Origin: an uncultured Dehalococcoidia bacterium
GTDB lineage: Bacteria > Chloroflexota > Dehalococcoidia > Dehalococcoidales > UBA1222
Length of the DNA: 64,000 nucleotides
Assembly: GCA_903844845.1 (NCBI GenBank)
Contig: CAIMVG010000010.1
Coordinates: 1 to 64,000 of the forward strand
Direction: 5' to 3'
In this document: one piece after another, positions 55,879 through 64,000 of the stretch
Numbering within the stretch: the first letter of the stretch is position 1
Layout of the letters: each line of letters opens with the position of its first letter
Translations under genes and position numbers: made by a program
Notes under the pieces: generated by a model
Database searches by the model: none
What the model saw: only the letters and a program-made list of their open reading frames with translations
Told to the model about the DNA's origin: nothing

Positions 55879-56360
55879 ACGAGCTATCAGCAGTCAGCAA
55901 TCAGCCACGATAAATGTTTATTCTGGATGCCGGATGCCATTGAGCCTCGAGTGCGAGAACCTCGGGGGACATCCCGAGGTGCACTCCGGCATGACAACCG
56001 GGGAACCGCTTCGACAGGTAAAGTGGATGGATGTCGGATAACCCTCCTAAAATCCGGGTACAAGAAGCCCGACAATAATAAACTGATATCCTGAAGGCAC
56101 CTGCACGAGAAAATCTTGAGACTTTCTTGATACCGAAACCCGTAATTTTGATATTTTATTAAGACGGCCCCGGCTATAATTATCAGAATGGTAATTGAAT
56201 CCGGGCACCTCATTCCACAACTTCTTTCGTCAAATCCCATTCGAAGCCGCTAACTCGCACCCAATCACCCCAAATCATCATATTTCGCTGCCCCCACACA
56301 ATAGAAACCCTTAAAAGATCAAGATTTATGCCGGTCAAAAATCAACAGCAATGAAAAGAT
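55879..56360. repeat. Intergenic region with repeat-like segments
   Basis: About 480 bases without a gene. AGCAGTCAGCAATCAGC-type short tandem units stand at about 55889-55905 and a similar unit at 62349-62364. A hairpin with a seven-bp stem (55960-55966 with 55973-55979) and outer pairing of AGTGC with GCACT looks like a dispersed palindromic element. No strong terminator T tract is seen. Confidence 0.5.
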
Positions 56361-58442
56361 ATGAACCAAACATCAAAAGACACGAATCATAACATGCAAC
56401 CAGGAAACGACACGGGAAAATTCAATCCTGACCTGGTAAGCATCGAGACGCACCGCGGAACCCGGCCCGGCGAACCTTATGCCAGGGTGAAAAGGGCAAG
56501 CCGTTTCACAAAAGCCGGGCCCGGTTATTTCGTCGCCAAACCCGACCTGGAAATACCAAAGAGCCGCGTCGAGCGGGGGTACAAGGGGCTTAAAAAGTTC
56601 TTGATAGGCCGGCCCCTTTATACCGCGGAAGAAGGCGGCCAGAGACTTAACAAAATACGGGCCCTGGCAGTCTTCGGTTCAGATGCGATATCCTCGAGTG
56701 CCTACGCGACAGAAGCCTCCCTCGCAATACTTGTTGTAGCCGGGACAGCGGCACTGGGCGTTTCTGTCTATACCGCACTCGCTATCGCCCTGCTCCTTTC
56801 AATGGTGGCTTTTTCTTATCGCCAGACGGTACACGCCTACCCGCACGGGGGCGGTTCATACAACGTCAGCAGCCAGAACCTCGGGAAAAAAGTCGGGCTG
56901 GTCTCGGCCTCGGCCCTTCTAATCGATTACATCCTTACCGTGGCGGTTTCGATAGTGGCGGGGGCCCAGGGGATCACCTCGGCACTGAATGCATCAGGAT
57001 ATGGGAGCCTGGTAACAGGCATCTCACAAACGCTTCCGTCCTATCTGAATCTCACCGTCATGCTCAGCCTGTTTTTTATCGGGTTGATGGTGTTAGGAAA
57101 CCTTCGCGGCATCCGGGAGGCAGGCACCATATTTTCTATCCCGACCTACATGTTCATCATCGGCGTAAGCATCATGATCGTGATGGGTGTGGTAAAAGCA
57201 TTAACCGGCACCCTGCATGCGGCAACAACCCCTCCAACTATCGTGGCAATGGAACCGTTGACTCTGTGGCTGGTCCTTCGTGCGTTCTCGGCCGGGGCCG
57301 TGGCCATGAGCGGCACCGAAGCCATATCTAACGGCGTGCCCGTGTTCAAACCACCGGAATCAAAAAACGCCGCGGCGACGCTCACAATCATGGCAACCCT
57401 TCTCGGGGCCTTTTTCCTGGGGATAACCTTTCTGGCGACGCACATGCACCTGGTACCTGGCAACCAAACCATCATCTCGCAAGTGGCCCTGGCTGTTTTC
57501 GGGAAAAACATCTTTTACTACGTATTCCAGTTCGCCACGGTAGGAGTGCTGGTGGTGGCAGCCAACACCGCTTTCGCCGACTTCCCGAGACTGGCTTCGG
57601 TGCTGGCGCGCGACAACTTCCTGCCGCACCAATTCAGCTTCCGCGGCGACCGCCTGGCTTTTACAACCGGAATCATCTTCCTCGGCAGCCTGGCAGCAGT
57701 TCTAGTGGTGATTTTCGAAGGAAACGTAGACCGGCTTATCAACCTGTACGCCATCGGCGTGTTCCTGGCATTCAGCAGCTCCGACTCGGGCATGGTGGTC
57801 CACTGGTGGCGAACACGCGGCCCGGGCTGGAAGAAGAGCATCGCCATCAACGGGCTGGACGCCATATTCACATCCAGCATCATGGTCATCGCCATCCTGA
57901 CTAAATTCACGAGCGGCGGGTGGGTAATAGTCATCCTGATCCCGCTCATCGTAAGCATACTCCTGAGAGTACGCAATCATTATGACAAGGTCGGCAAGGA
58001 ACTCAGCATCAACCCGGACCAGCTGCCGCCTCAAAAGATAAACCAACTGGTCCTTGTACTTATCGATGATGTTAACTATGCGTCTTTAAGGGCTTTCGCA
58101 TTTGCCAGGACCATCGAAGCCCATAGAGTGGTACTGCATATCTCTACGAACGCCGAGCGCACGAAAAAACTTAAAGACAAGATGGAGAAATACGCTCCCG
58201 ACCTGAAGCTGGTAATCATAGAATCCCCGACAAGGAGCTTCTACCAGCCATTGCTGGGATATGTCGATGCGGTCCAGAGCCAATCTCCGACAGCATTCAT
58301 CACGGTAATCCTGCCGGAGTTCATAACGGCACATTTCTGGGAAAGGCTGCTCCACAACCGGACGGCTTCACACCTGCGGGGGATATTCGAGCGGCACCCC
58401 AATGTGACACTGGTGACAGTGCCGTACCTGCTGGAGAGATAA
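56361..58442 (+). CDS. kimA: KimA-like APC-superfamily potassium importer
   Basis: 693 residues. After a polar N-terminus of about 85 residues, the sequence follows Bacillus KimA closely: FLIGRPL, GSDAISSSAYATE, FSYRQTVHAYPHGGGSYNVS, LLIDYILTVAVSI, SGTEAISNGVPVFK and LARDNFLPHQF...GDRLAF. About 12 membrane helices end near residue 530; the C-terminal 160 residues form the cytosolic domain that in KimA binds c-di-AMP. Position right after kdpFABCDE supports potassium as substrate. General amino-acid permease is the usual automatic label. Confidence 0.85.
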   Translation: MNQTSKDTNHNMQPGNDTGKFNPDLVSIETHRGTRPGEPYARVKRASRFTKAGPGYFVAKPDLEIPKSRVERGYKGLKKFLIGRPLYTAEEGGQRLNKIRALAVFGSDAISSSAYATEASLAILVVAGTAALGVSVYTALAIALLLSMVAFSYRQTVHAYPHGGGSYNVSSQNLGKKVGLVSASALLIDYILTVAVSIVAGAQGITSALNASGYGSLVTGISQTLPSYLNLTVMLSLFFIGLMVLGNLRGIREAGTIFSIPTYMFIIGVSIMIVMGVVKALTGTLHAATTPPTIVAMEPLTLWLVLRAFSAGAVAMSGTEAISNGVPVFKPPESKNAAATLTIMATLLGAFFLGITFLATHMHLVPGNQTIISQVALAVFGKNIFYYVFQFATVGVLVVAANTAFADFPRLASVLARDNFLPHQFSFRGDRLAFTTGIIFLGSLAAVLVVIFEGNVDRLINLYAIGVFLAFSSSDSGMVVHWWRTRGPGWKKSIAINGLDAIFTSSIMVIAILTKFTSGGWVIVILIPLIVSILLRVRNHYDKVGKELSINPDQLPPQKINQLVLVLIDDVNYASLRAFAFARTIEAHRVVLHISTNAERTKKLKDKMEKYAPDLKLVIIESPTRSFYQPLLGYVDAVQSQSPTAFITVILPEFITAHFWERLLHNRTASHLRGIFERHPNVTLVTVPYLLER

Positions 58443-58528
58443 CTGCGTACACCAGAAGAAACAGAAAACGGCAATCAAATTTTGCCGGCAATTTATTTTA
58501 CCCGAGTTACCAATGCTGGTATTTTAAA

Positions 58529-59185
58529 CTACATCATCCCGCCGCGAGGGCTGGTTGGGCCGTCGCCTGCTTTCGAACCCTCCCCGGTGGCAATCGTAAC
58601 ACTCAGTGTAGCAGGGTAAGTTGAATCACCCCAGTCAGTTGCGAGATATTTAAACACTCCGAGGCTTGCATAGTTGATCTGCCCAACAAACCTCTGCACG
58701 TCAGAGGCCGTTTTAGTACAAACAAGGACGGGATTTCCCTTGTCATCAACACTTTTAGTCAGAGGGACGTTTTTGAGGGTAACCTGGAAATAATTGCTGG
58801 AACCCGGGCCGATCTCTTTGGAGTAAGTCATCGACTCTATCCACGCTCCATCAGCCGACACGCTGCCGTGCACTGTATACGTTATATCGGCTCCTGCGCC
58901 GGCGTTCTCAAGCAGGCCGTTAAAAATAAGCCCCATCCAGTAGACCGAGATCGGCGGGATCGAAAATTCAACGGGATAGACGAGTGTCTGATTGTAGCTT
59001 TCAAATGTACCGGAACCAAACACCCTGACTGAAACGTTGCCGAAATTTGAAAGCGGGCTTGAACTTGCATCAGCCGATGAGGAAGGGGAGACCGATTTCG
59101 CCCCGCAGGAGATAGACAAGACCAGCATAAATACCGAAATAACGGCAGGCAAGCGTGTAAAGAAGGACAACGTTTTCGGTTTCAT
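58529..59185 (-). CDS. Putative lipoprotein of unknown function
   Basis: 218 residues. A signal peptide ends at a lipobox (VLSISC), followed by a Ser-rich linker and a beta-rich domain (VSVRVFGSGTFESYNQTLVYP, YFQVTLKNVPL). It ends in a Gly/Pro-rich tail. No family is recognised. It is convergent with the KimA-like gene. Confidence 0.7.
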   Translation of the reverse strand: MKPKTLSFFTRLPAVISVFMLVLSISCGAKSVSPSSSADASSSPLSNFGNVSVRVFGSGTFESYNQTLVYPVEFSIPPISVYWMGLIFNGLLENAGAGADITYTVHGSVSADGAWIESMTYSKEIGPGSSNYFQVTLKNVPLTKSVDDKGNPVLVCTKTASDVQRFVGQINYASLGVFKYLATDWGDSTYPATLSVTIATGEGSKAGDGPTSPRGGMM

Positions 59186-59400
59186 AACTCTTAACAGGCA
59201 CCAACAAAAGAGCGGCTTTACTTTTAATAACTACATATACAGCCAGATTATAAATATCCGGTATGAAAAAGTCATCACACACAAACCCAAAATAGTTAAA
59301 TTGATGTGACATTTTGCCGGCAACATTGCCATCTTTGCCGTTTATGGGATATATTCAACCTGACAGGCATCTTGCCAATCAACGACCAGGAAGGATTATT

Positions 59401-59643
59401 ATGACTCAATACGAAGATATGCCCGAAGAATTAGGGGATTTTTTCCCCGTCGAAGACATCGCGATCCCGCCGATAATACGCGCACTCATCACCGACGGAT
59501 GGGACATCATGGATTCGACGCAGCAACGGCTGCTCATGGAAAAATTACAGGTGGCCAAACAACCCATCCCGAGAGCATTGATAGCTGTTTTCGAATCTTC
59601 CAAGGTGCTCCTTGCCCAGCCACCTGAAGACATCGTTTACTAA
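59401..59643 (+). CDS. Small acidic protein of unknown function
   Basis: 80 residues from ATG 59401; AGGAAGG lies eight bases upstream, which decides against an earlier start. The N-terminus is acidic (YEDMPEELGDFFPVED), followed by helical segments. No family is recognised. Confidence 0.65.
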   Translation: MTQYEDMPEELGDFFPVEDIAIPPIIRALITDGWDIMDSTQQRLLMEKLQVAKQPIPRALIAVFESSKVLLAQPPEDIVY

Positions 59644-59812
59644 CCCGCTTTCAGAGCTCAGCATTCAGCTTGCGGGTTTGGAGAACGAGTGGAGCAGTCT
59701 TTGCAGCCGTTCCGGCGGCTCCAATAATATTCTATGTATATTGACACTCTCTTATACATTCTTTACAATACTCACACCAGCCTCAAGATTGGGGCTGTTC
59801 CAGGAGGGTGAC

Positions 59813-59977
59813 ATGGCAAACGAAAGTAAATCAGGCAATAAAAGAACCACCATAGGCCTTAAAGAAAGCACCAAAATCAAACTAGACAAGAACCGCGCCC
59901 CCGGACAATGCTACGACGGGTTTATAAACCAGTTGGTGGACCTTTGGGAAAAGGATACACCGGTCAAACAAAAATAG
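59813..59977 (+). CDS. Small DUF7557-like protein (antitoxin-like)
   Basis: 54 residues from ATG 59813, after AGGAGGGTGAC. RTTIGLKESTKIKLDKNRA, then CYDGFINQLVDLWEK resembles ribbon-helix-helix-like antitoxins of the DUF7557/VapB type (TTIRLSKETKERL...SYDDVINRLL). No toxin gene is adjacent. Confidence 0.65.
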   Translation: MANESKSGNKRTTIGLKESTKIKLDKNRAPGQCYDGFINQLVDLWEKDTPVKQK

Positions 59978-60320
59978 AGGCCCTCCAGGGACAAATCTAA
60001 ATATCACATGTAAACGCCGCATCCGCAAATCTGCCCGGAGGCGGAGATAATTATTACAGCGTTTTTACTATGATCAACGTTTCTGGCTGAACCGCCAAGG
60101 GACATAGTAACACTATCGGAAACCGGAAAGTCAGCTATTTAATCCATGAAACCAGCGTCCAGTGAGTATTTTTAGCCCGGGTATAACACCCGTCCTTGAA
60201 TTCCAGGTTCTAAACCGGGTGGTCCGCAATCATATATCCCTCCATTTATGAGACTTTTCAATTGAACTGCCCGCCGCCGGCCGGTTTTCCCCGACCCTGC
60301 GGCGGGCGAACATTTTTATT
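59978..60320. other. Intergenic stretch left of modA
   Basis: About 340 bases without a gene. A nine-bp hairpin (60269-60277 with 60299-60307) lies just past the modA stop and may be its terminator, though it lacks a T tract. Confidence 0.45.
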
Positions 60321-61274
60321 CTATTTAGCCGCCATCGCGAAGCCGTATTTTTCGAAAATCGCTTTGGCATCCGACCCGGCCAGGTAGTTGAGGTAATCCT
60401 GTGCGGCAGAAGAATTCTTGCTTGCCTTGAGGATCGCCCCTGGGTAAACGATGGTAGCGTTGACATCGGCAGGCCCTGTCGCGATAACGGTAACGTTGCT
60501 ATCGGACAAAGCATCGGTTGAATACACCACACCGGCGTCAACGTTTCCGCTATCAACATACTGGAGCACCTGGGTTACGTTGGCCCCAAGTATAAATTTG
60601 GACTGGATAGCAGACAGGATACCGAGCTCGGTGAAGGCCGTATTGGCATATGTGCCGGCAGGGACCGACTTGGGGTCGCCGACCGCGATGAGCTTTACCT
60701 TCGAAAGGGTAAGGTCGCTGAAACCGGTCAACCCCAGGGGGTTTCCCTTGGGCACGATCAACACAATTTTATTGGTCAGGAGAGTGATGCGCGAGCCGGT
60801 GAGAAGCAGGTTTTCGGTCTGCAAATTATCCATCTGCGCGGCGGCGGCAGACAGGAACACATCACAGGGAGCCCCCTGTTCGATCTGGGTTTGAAGGGTT
60901 CCCGAACTGCCGTAGTTGGGAGTCAGCGTGACCCATGGCTTTAAAGCCGTATATGCCTTGTTGATTTCGTTGAGGGCATTGGTGAGGCTGGAAGCAGCCG
61001 AGATGTTTATGGTCACAGGCACAACGGTTGTGGTGGCGGTCTGGGTAGTCGTGGTGGTGGCGATAGCCGTCGTCGTAGCTATAACGGTGTTTGTTTGAGT
61101 GGCGGTAACCGTGTTCACCTGGGTGGCAGTCACGGTGTTTAACTGGGTGGCGGTCACCGTGCTCAACTGAGTCGACGTGGCGGTGATGGTAGATGGCGCA
61201 GGCGCCGAACAACCGGCAATCGTCAAAATCAGTGCCATCCCGAGCATTATGCTTGTTTTATTAATAGCGAACAT
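60321..61274 (-). CDS. modA: Molybdate ABC transporter substrate-binding lipoprotein ModA
   Basis: 317 residues. A signal peptide ends at a lipobox (LTIAGC), followed by a Thr/Val/Ala repeat linker (about 30-85) and the ModA domain: ISAASSLTNALNEI, YGSSGTLQTQIEQGAPCDVFLSA, LIVPKGNP, DPKSVPAGTYA and DAGVVYSTDA. It binds molybdate or tungstate outside the membrane. No modB or modC is in the window; they may be elsewhere. A ModE-like palindrome lies about 110 bases upstream. Confidence 0.93.
   Translation of the reverse strand: MFAINKTSIMLGMALILTIAGCSAPAPSTITATSTQLSTVTATQLNTVTATQVNTVTATQTNTVIATTTAIATTTTTQTATTTVVPVTINISAASSLTNALNEINKAYTALKPWVTLTPNYGSSGTLQTQIEQGAPCDVFLSAAAAQMDNLQTENLLLTGSRITLLTNKIVLIVPKGNPLGLTGFSDLTLSKVKLIAVGDPKSVPAGTYANTAFTELGILSAIQSKFILGANVTQVLQYVDSGNVDAGVVYSTDALSDSNVTVIATGPADVNATIVYPGAILKASKNSSAAQDYLNYLAGSDAKAIFEKYGFAMAAK
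61077..61172 (-). repeat. 24-bp minisatellite coding octapeptide repeats in ModA linker
   Basis: Four near-identical octapeptides (TQLSTVTA, TQLNTVTA, TQVNTVTA, TQTNTVIA) form the extracellular linker. Confidence 0.85.
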
Positions 61275-61382
61275 GGAAGGTTTCCCCTTTCAATAATTTG
61301 AATATCCCTGGAACGAACCGTATATGTCATTTCAAATCATTCCCTCTCCTGATAAGTTTTATTTATCGTTTGATTCAATAAG

Positions 61383-61406
61383 CGTTATATCATTCGTGAT
61401 ATACCG
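61383..61406 (-). promoter_or_regulatory. ModE-like palindrome upstream of modA
   Basis: CGTTATATCA-TTCG-TGATATACCG is an inverted repeat with one mismatch. It resembles the CG.TATAT...ATATA.CG sites of the molybdate regulator ModE. It precedes modA by about 110 bases. No modE gene is in the window. Confidence 0.55.
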
Positions 61407-61488
61407 CGTTTCCAAAACGGGGATATATTACTGGAGATATATCTTTTTGTCAAGAGGGTCTGCTATTATTTAGCGGGGGATTTTAAAA

Positions 61489-61962
61489 ATGGAACAAATA
61501 ATTTATCAGCCCATCGGTGTTATACATACCCCGTTTAAAGAATCTGCGGACGCGCCGGCGCAGGGGTGTTTCGCGCGCGACGCCCGCGGGCAGGTCGAAC
61601 TCTACCCGGAATATTCCGAAGGGTTGAAAGACATCGCGGGGTTTTCGCACCTGGTGCTGCTGTATCATTTCCACAGGGCAACCGGATACGAACTGATAAC
61701 AAAACCCATATTGGATAAAGAAAAAAGAGGCGTCTTCGCCACCCGGTATTTCAAACGCCCCAACCCGATAGGGTTTTCCATCGTCAAACTTTTCGGCGTG
61801 GATGGTAACAGGCTAGACGTGGGATGGGTGGATATGCTGGACATGACGCCCCTGCTGGATATCAAACCTTATGTAAGCCTATTCGATGCCAGGCAAGACG
61901 TTTGCGACGGGTGGTTCGAGACCGCCAGCGAATTAATAAAATACAGAAATACACCAAAATGA
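61489..61962 (+). CDS. trmO: TrmO/TsaA-like tRNA methyltransferase (UPF0066)
   Basis: 157 residues: YQPIGVIHTPFK, QGCFARDARGQVEL, GFSHLVLLYHFHRA, TRYFKRPNPIGFSIVKL and LDMTPLLDIKPYV. This is the UPF0066/YaeB family; E. coli TrmO N6-methylates t6A37 in tRNA-Thr using SAM. Length suits the single-domain form. In anaerobes the gene often sits beside molybdenum genes, as here, so a different methylation substrate is possible. Confidence 0.88.
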   Translation: MEQIIYQPIGVIHTPFKESADAPAQGCFARDARGQVELYPEYSEGLKDIAGFSHLVLLYHFHRATGYELITKPILDKEKRGVFATRYFKRPNPIGFSIVKLFGVDGNRLDVGWVDMLDMTPLLDIKPYVSLFDARQDVCDGWFETASELIKYRNTPK

Positions 61963-61993
61963 AAGTAGTATTATTCTAAAGTAAAGGAGTCTT

Positions 61994-62341
61994 ATGAAAA
62001 TCACCAACCTGAAAGAAACATCCAGCATAATACCCAAGATGGAAGGCGCAAAAGGCGTCACCAAACAGATCCCCATTTCGAAAGAAGACGGAACACCTTC
62101 TTTTTCGGTCAGGGTTTTCACTATCGAACCGGGCGGGCATACTCCGTTCCACAGTCATCCGTTCGAGCATCTGAACTACATCATCGAGGGCAAAGGCGCC
62201 GTGGTCGGCAAAGACCGCGAACTGGACGTGAAAAAAGGCGATTTCGCGCTGATCCTGCCGGGCGAGACGCATCAATACAAGAATACCTCTTACAGCGAAC
62301 CGTTCGTGATGATATGCGCCGTACCGAAGGAATACGAGTAG
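61994..62341 (+). CDS. Single-domain cupin protein
   Basis: 115 residues with the cupin motifs GGHTPFHSHPFEHLNYIIEG and LPGETHQYKN, giving the three His and one Glu of a metal site. AAAGGAG precedes the ATG. It follows the TrmO-like gene by about 30 bases and is probably in the same operon. The substrate is unknown. Confidence 0.9.
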   Translation: MKITNLKETSSIIPKMEGAKGVTKQIPISKEDGTPSFSVRVFTIEPGGHTPFHSHPFEHLNYIIEGKGAVVGKDRELDVKKGDFALILPGETHQYKNTSYSEPFVMICAVPKEYE

Positions 62342-62377
62342 GACATTAGCAGTCAGCAGTCAGGATTTTAAAGCCGG

Positions 62378-62408
62378 GGCCTCTTCTTGTAAAGAAGGGG
62401 CCTTTTTT
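62378..62408 (+). terminator. Rho-independent terminator after the cupin gene
   Basis: An 11-bp stem (62378-62388 with 62392-62402, one G.U pair), a three-base loop and six T follow the cupin stop by about 37 bases. Confidence 0.9.
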
Positions 62409-62557
62409 ATTAACACCCCGCCGAACATCCCCAGGACTAACATCGTTGCTAAGTAGAACATTTGTTCTTATTATGCTAAACTGGATTAGTCTGAAGTTAC
62501 CATTTTTGGTACATGACGAAGGAGAGGGAAGAAATACTTACGGAAAAGGAATACTAA

Positions 62558-62953
62558 ATGGAACCAGAGGGCAAACACCTTTGCAACAGCAAAAAGGTCA
62601 ATGGCGAAACGTGCAAAGGAAACGCGGGGCCCGACGGTTTCTGTTTCGCGCATTCACCAGCCCTCGCTTCAAAACATGCCGAAGTCAGCAAGATAGGTGG
62701 CCGGAACAAATCCAACGCTATTCGGGCGCAAAAACTTATGCCATCCCGTCTCGTACCGGTATTCGTGATGATGGAAGGGGTCCTGGCAGATATATACAAC
62801 GGCAAGATAACCGATTACAAGAAAGCACAAACGATTGCGCAAGTAGCCAGAGCGTTGGTGGCGATTTTCACGGCGGGAGAACTGGAGGAGAGGATTCGGG
62901 CGCTGGAAGAAAAGACGGGAAAGGACCATCCGAACCCGGCATCCTTAAGATAA
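62558..62953 (+). CDS. Cys/His-cluster small protein (phage-type)
   Basis: 131 residues. The N-terminus has C-x8-C-x9-C-x2-H (HLCNSKKVNGETC...GFCFAH), a zinc-binding pattern like small phage or island proteins of the GKQC..RCK..H type. GGRNKSNAIR and a C-terminal helix (GELEERIRALEEKTG) follow. An unmarked ATG with weak upstream purines starts it. The role is unknown; a terminase-small-subunit-like DNA-binding role is a possibility. Confidence 0.65.
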   Translation: MEPEGKHLCNSKKVNGETCKGNAGPDGFCFAHSPALASKHAEVSKIGGRNKSNAIRAQKLMPSRLVPVFVMMEGVLADIYNGKITDYKKAQTIAQVARALVAIFTAGELEERIRALEEKTGKDHPNPASLR

Positions 62954-62979
62954 AAATAATCAGTTTGGAGAGGGATCAA

Positions 62980-63180
62980 ATGAAACAGGAACATCGGGTA
63001 GGAAAGCTGGAACAAATCAACGATGTGAAACCGTTACCTAGAAAAATCACCGCCGCCATCAACGAGGATGGAACCCCATGCGGCGAATTCAACGCAAAAT
63101 TAATCCGGGAAGGAAAAGAGGCGGAAGCCAGAGGCGAAGAGATCGACTGGCTGATATTCAGAATGGTGACAGATCCTTAA
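62980..63180 (+). CDS. Small paralogous protein, copy 1
   Basis: 66 residues from ATG 62980 (GGAGAGGGA upstream). ITAAINEDGTPCGEFNAKLIREGKEAEARGEEIDWLIFRM aligns with the next gene. No family is recognised. Confidence 0.65.
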   Translation: MKQEHRVGKLEQINDVKPLPRKITAAINEDGTPCGEFNAKLIREGKEAEARGEEIDWLIFRMVTDP

Positions 63181-63225
63181 GGAAACAAGAATGAGATTAG
63201 AAAACAGGGTACAGAACAGGATAAT

Positions 63226-63435
63226 ATGGGATTAAAGAGCAGAATTTCTAAAATAGAAAAATCCGGAAAATTGGAACCGACACGAAGAGACATCATCGTC
63301 GAGGTATTCGCCCCGGATAATACACCGCGTAACGAAGAACAGGCAAGAATTTTGAAAGAGGGAAAAGACGCCGAAGCAAGGGGCGAACATATTTTTTGGA
63401 TATATGTCTGCATGCCGAAAGAAAGCGGCATATAA
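63226..63435 (+). CDS. Small paralogous protein, copy 2
   Basis: 69 residues. IIVEVFAPDNTPRNEEQARILKEGKDAEARGEHIFWIYVCM aligns with the preceding gene (EGK.AEARGE.I.W). They look like a tandem duplication. The start has weak upstream purines. Confidence 0.6.
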   Translation: MGLKSRISKIEKSGKLEPTRRDIIVEVFAPDNTPRNEEQARILKEGKDAEARGEHIFWIYVCMPKESGI

Positions 63436-63464
63436 ATAGTTTAACCTGACAGTGTCCTCACTTT

Positions 63465-63497
63465 AAAAGCTTGATTTATCGCAAGCTTTTTGTTTAT
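63465..63497 (+). terminator. Terminator after the small paralogous genes
   Basis: AAAAGCTTG (63465-63473) pairs with CAAGCTTTT (63482-63490), followed by TGTTTAT. Confidence 0.8.
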
Positions 63498-63526
63498 TCT
63501 ATAATAGAACTAAGTGGAATAACTAT

Positions 63527-64000
63527 ATGTACGATGTTCTGAGCATAGGCGCCGGTTACCTGCTGGGTTCGATATCATCGACCTGGATTGTCATGAAAGT
63601 GTTCGCCAAGCAGAACGTCCGCTGCGGAGCCGACGGAACCATCAGCCCTGCGCTGGTATTCCACAAACTCGGAAAACTGACCTTCATGCTCGCCACCCTC
63701 ATGGACATATCACTCTCCGTGACAGCCGTATTGTTAGCCAAAGCGCTCACTCATTCGACTTCCATCGCCATGCTTGCCGGCCTCGCCGCAATGGCAGGGC
63801 ACAACTGGTCCGCATTCCTCCAGTTCAAGGGAGGCCAGGGAGCCACTTCCATGGGCGGAGCCATCTTGGCAGTGATGCTCGTGCCCCTTTGTTTCGGGGT
63901 TATCGCTGCATCCATCACCTCCTATTTTACCCACAAATCGGGTTTGAGCACGGCAGTCGGCGTTCTAGTAATCTCTTTCGTTGCTTTCATCCAGAAGGGG
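63527..64000 (+). CDS. PlsY-like glycerol-3-phosphate acyltransferase, cut by window end
   Basis: At least 158 residues. GYLLGSISSTWIVMK opens it and GHNWSAFLQFKGGQGATSMGG is the PlsY GHxxxxF..FKGGKG motif. About five membrane helices. The usual GSGN.GATN motif near residue 35 reads GADGTISPALVF, so the family assignment is to a divergent member. PlsY transfers acyl groups from acyl-phosphate to glycerol-3-phosphate; loss of the first motif may mean a different acceptor. The 3' end is outside the window. Confidence 0.78.
   Translation, partial: MYDVLSIGAGYLLGSISSTWIVMKVFAKQNVRCGADGTISPALVFHKLGKLTFMLATLMDISLSVTAVLLAKALTHSTSIAMLAGLAAMAGHNWSAFLQFKGGQGATSMGGAILAVMLVPLCFGVIAASITSYFTHKSGLSTAVGVLVISFVAFIQKG

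Overview
The window is chromosomal DNA of moderate GC from a bacterium whose features best fit the Chloroflexota, probably near Dehalococcoidia. The reasons are a Tat lipoprotein phosphoesterase, many stand-alone PAS sensor kinases, a molybdate-binding lipoprotein, candidate selenoproteins, and what looks like an integration scar in the tmRNA (ssrA) 3' end, a known island target in Dehalococcoides. There is no rRNA gene or marker protein here, so the placement is an inference.

Positions 1-13,900 look like accessory DNA. They hold a transposase tail, a four-gene overlapping operon (hsdM, hsdS, a DUF3800 protein and a small nuclease-like protein), and a signalling locus (Ser/Thr kinase with ten TPRs, zinc-knuckle peptide, FHA-winged-helix regulator, PPP-type phosphatase). 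A proteasome-like/DUF6717 fusion and a DUF488-DUF488-dual-OB/beta-propeller operon follow. The stretch ends at a 28-base tRNA-like 3' end followed by a terminator, read here as the displaced 3' end of ssrA and so the right edge of an integrated island. Two genes in the signalling locus share an unusual upstream box: three TGTCA-like units at an exact 11-bp period.

Positions 14,200-30,300 hold a frameshifted TusA-like gene, a Tat phosphoesterase, a bactofilin-like membrane protein, a NarX/NarL-type pair, a PAS kinase/CheY/HD-GYP operon, and a cluster of small stress-type proteins (DUF502, DUF1508, PRC-barrel, two short two-helix membrane proteins, DUF3096). It ends with a NarL-like regulator whose phospho-acceptor Asp is Glu.

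Positions 30,600-47,400 are redox, sulfur and sensing genes: an SDR, a thioredoxin-reductase-like flavoprotein, a peroxiredoxin-like gene with in-frame UGA (UxxC), tandem DUF151, a seven-PAS hybrid kinase, a CheB-CheR-PAS fusion, another PAS/GAF kinase, DsrE, a YeeE/YedE transporter with an in-frame UGA, and a rhodanese lipoprotein. Both UGA codons are followed at about the same distance by a hairpin with the same AGUU loop, so both genes are proposed to be selenoproteins.

Positions 47,500-58,450 are a potassium block: kdpF, A, B, C, D, E with two extra small membrane peptides, then a KimA-like importer. Positions 58,500-64,000 hold a lipoprotein, small unknown genes, modA with a ModE-like palindrome upstream, a TrmO-like protein, a cupin, a Cys/His-rich protein, two tandem paralogous small genes and the start of a PlsY-like acyltransferase cut by the window edge.
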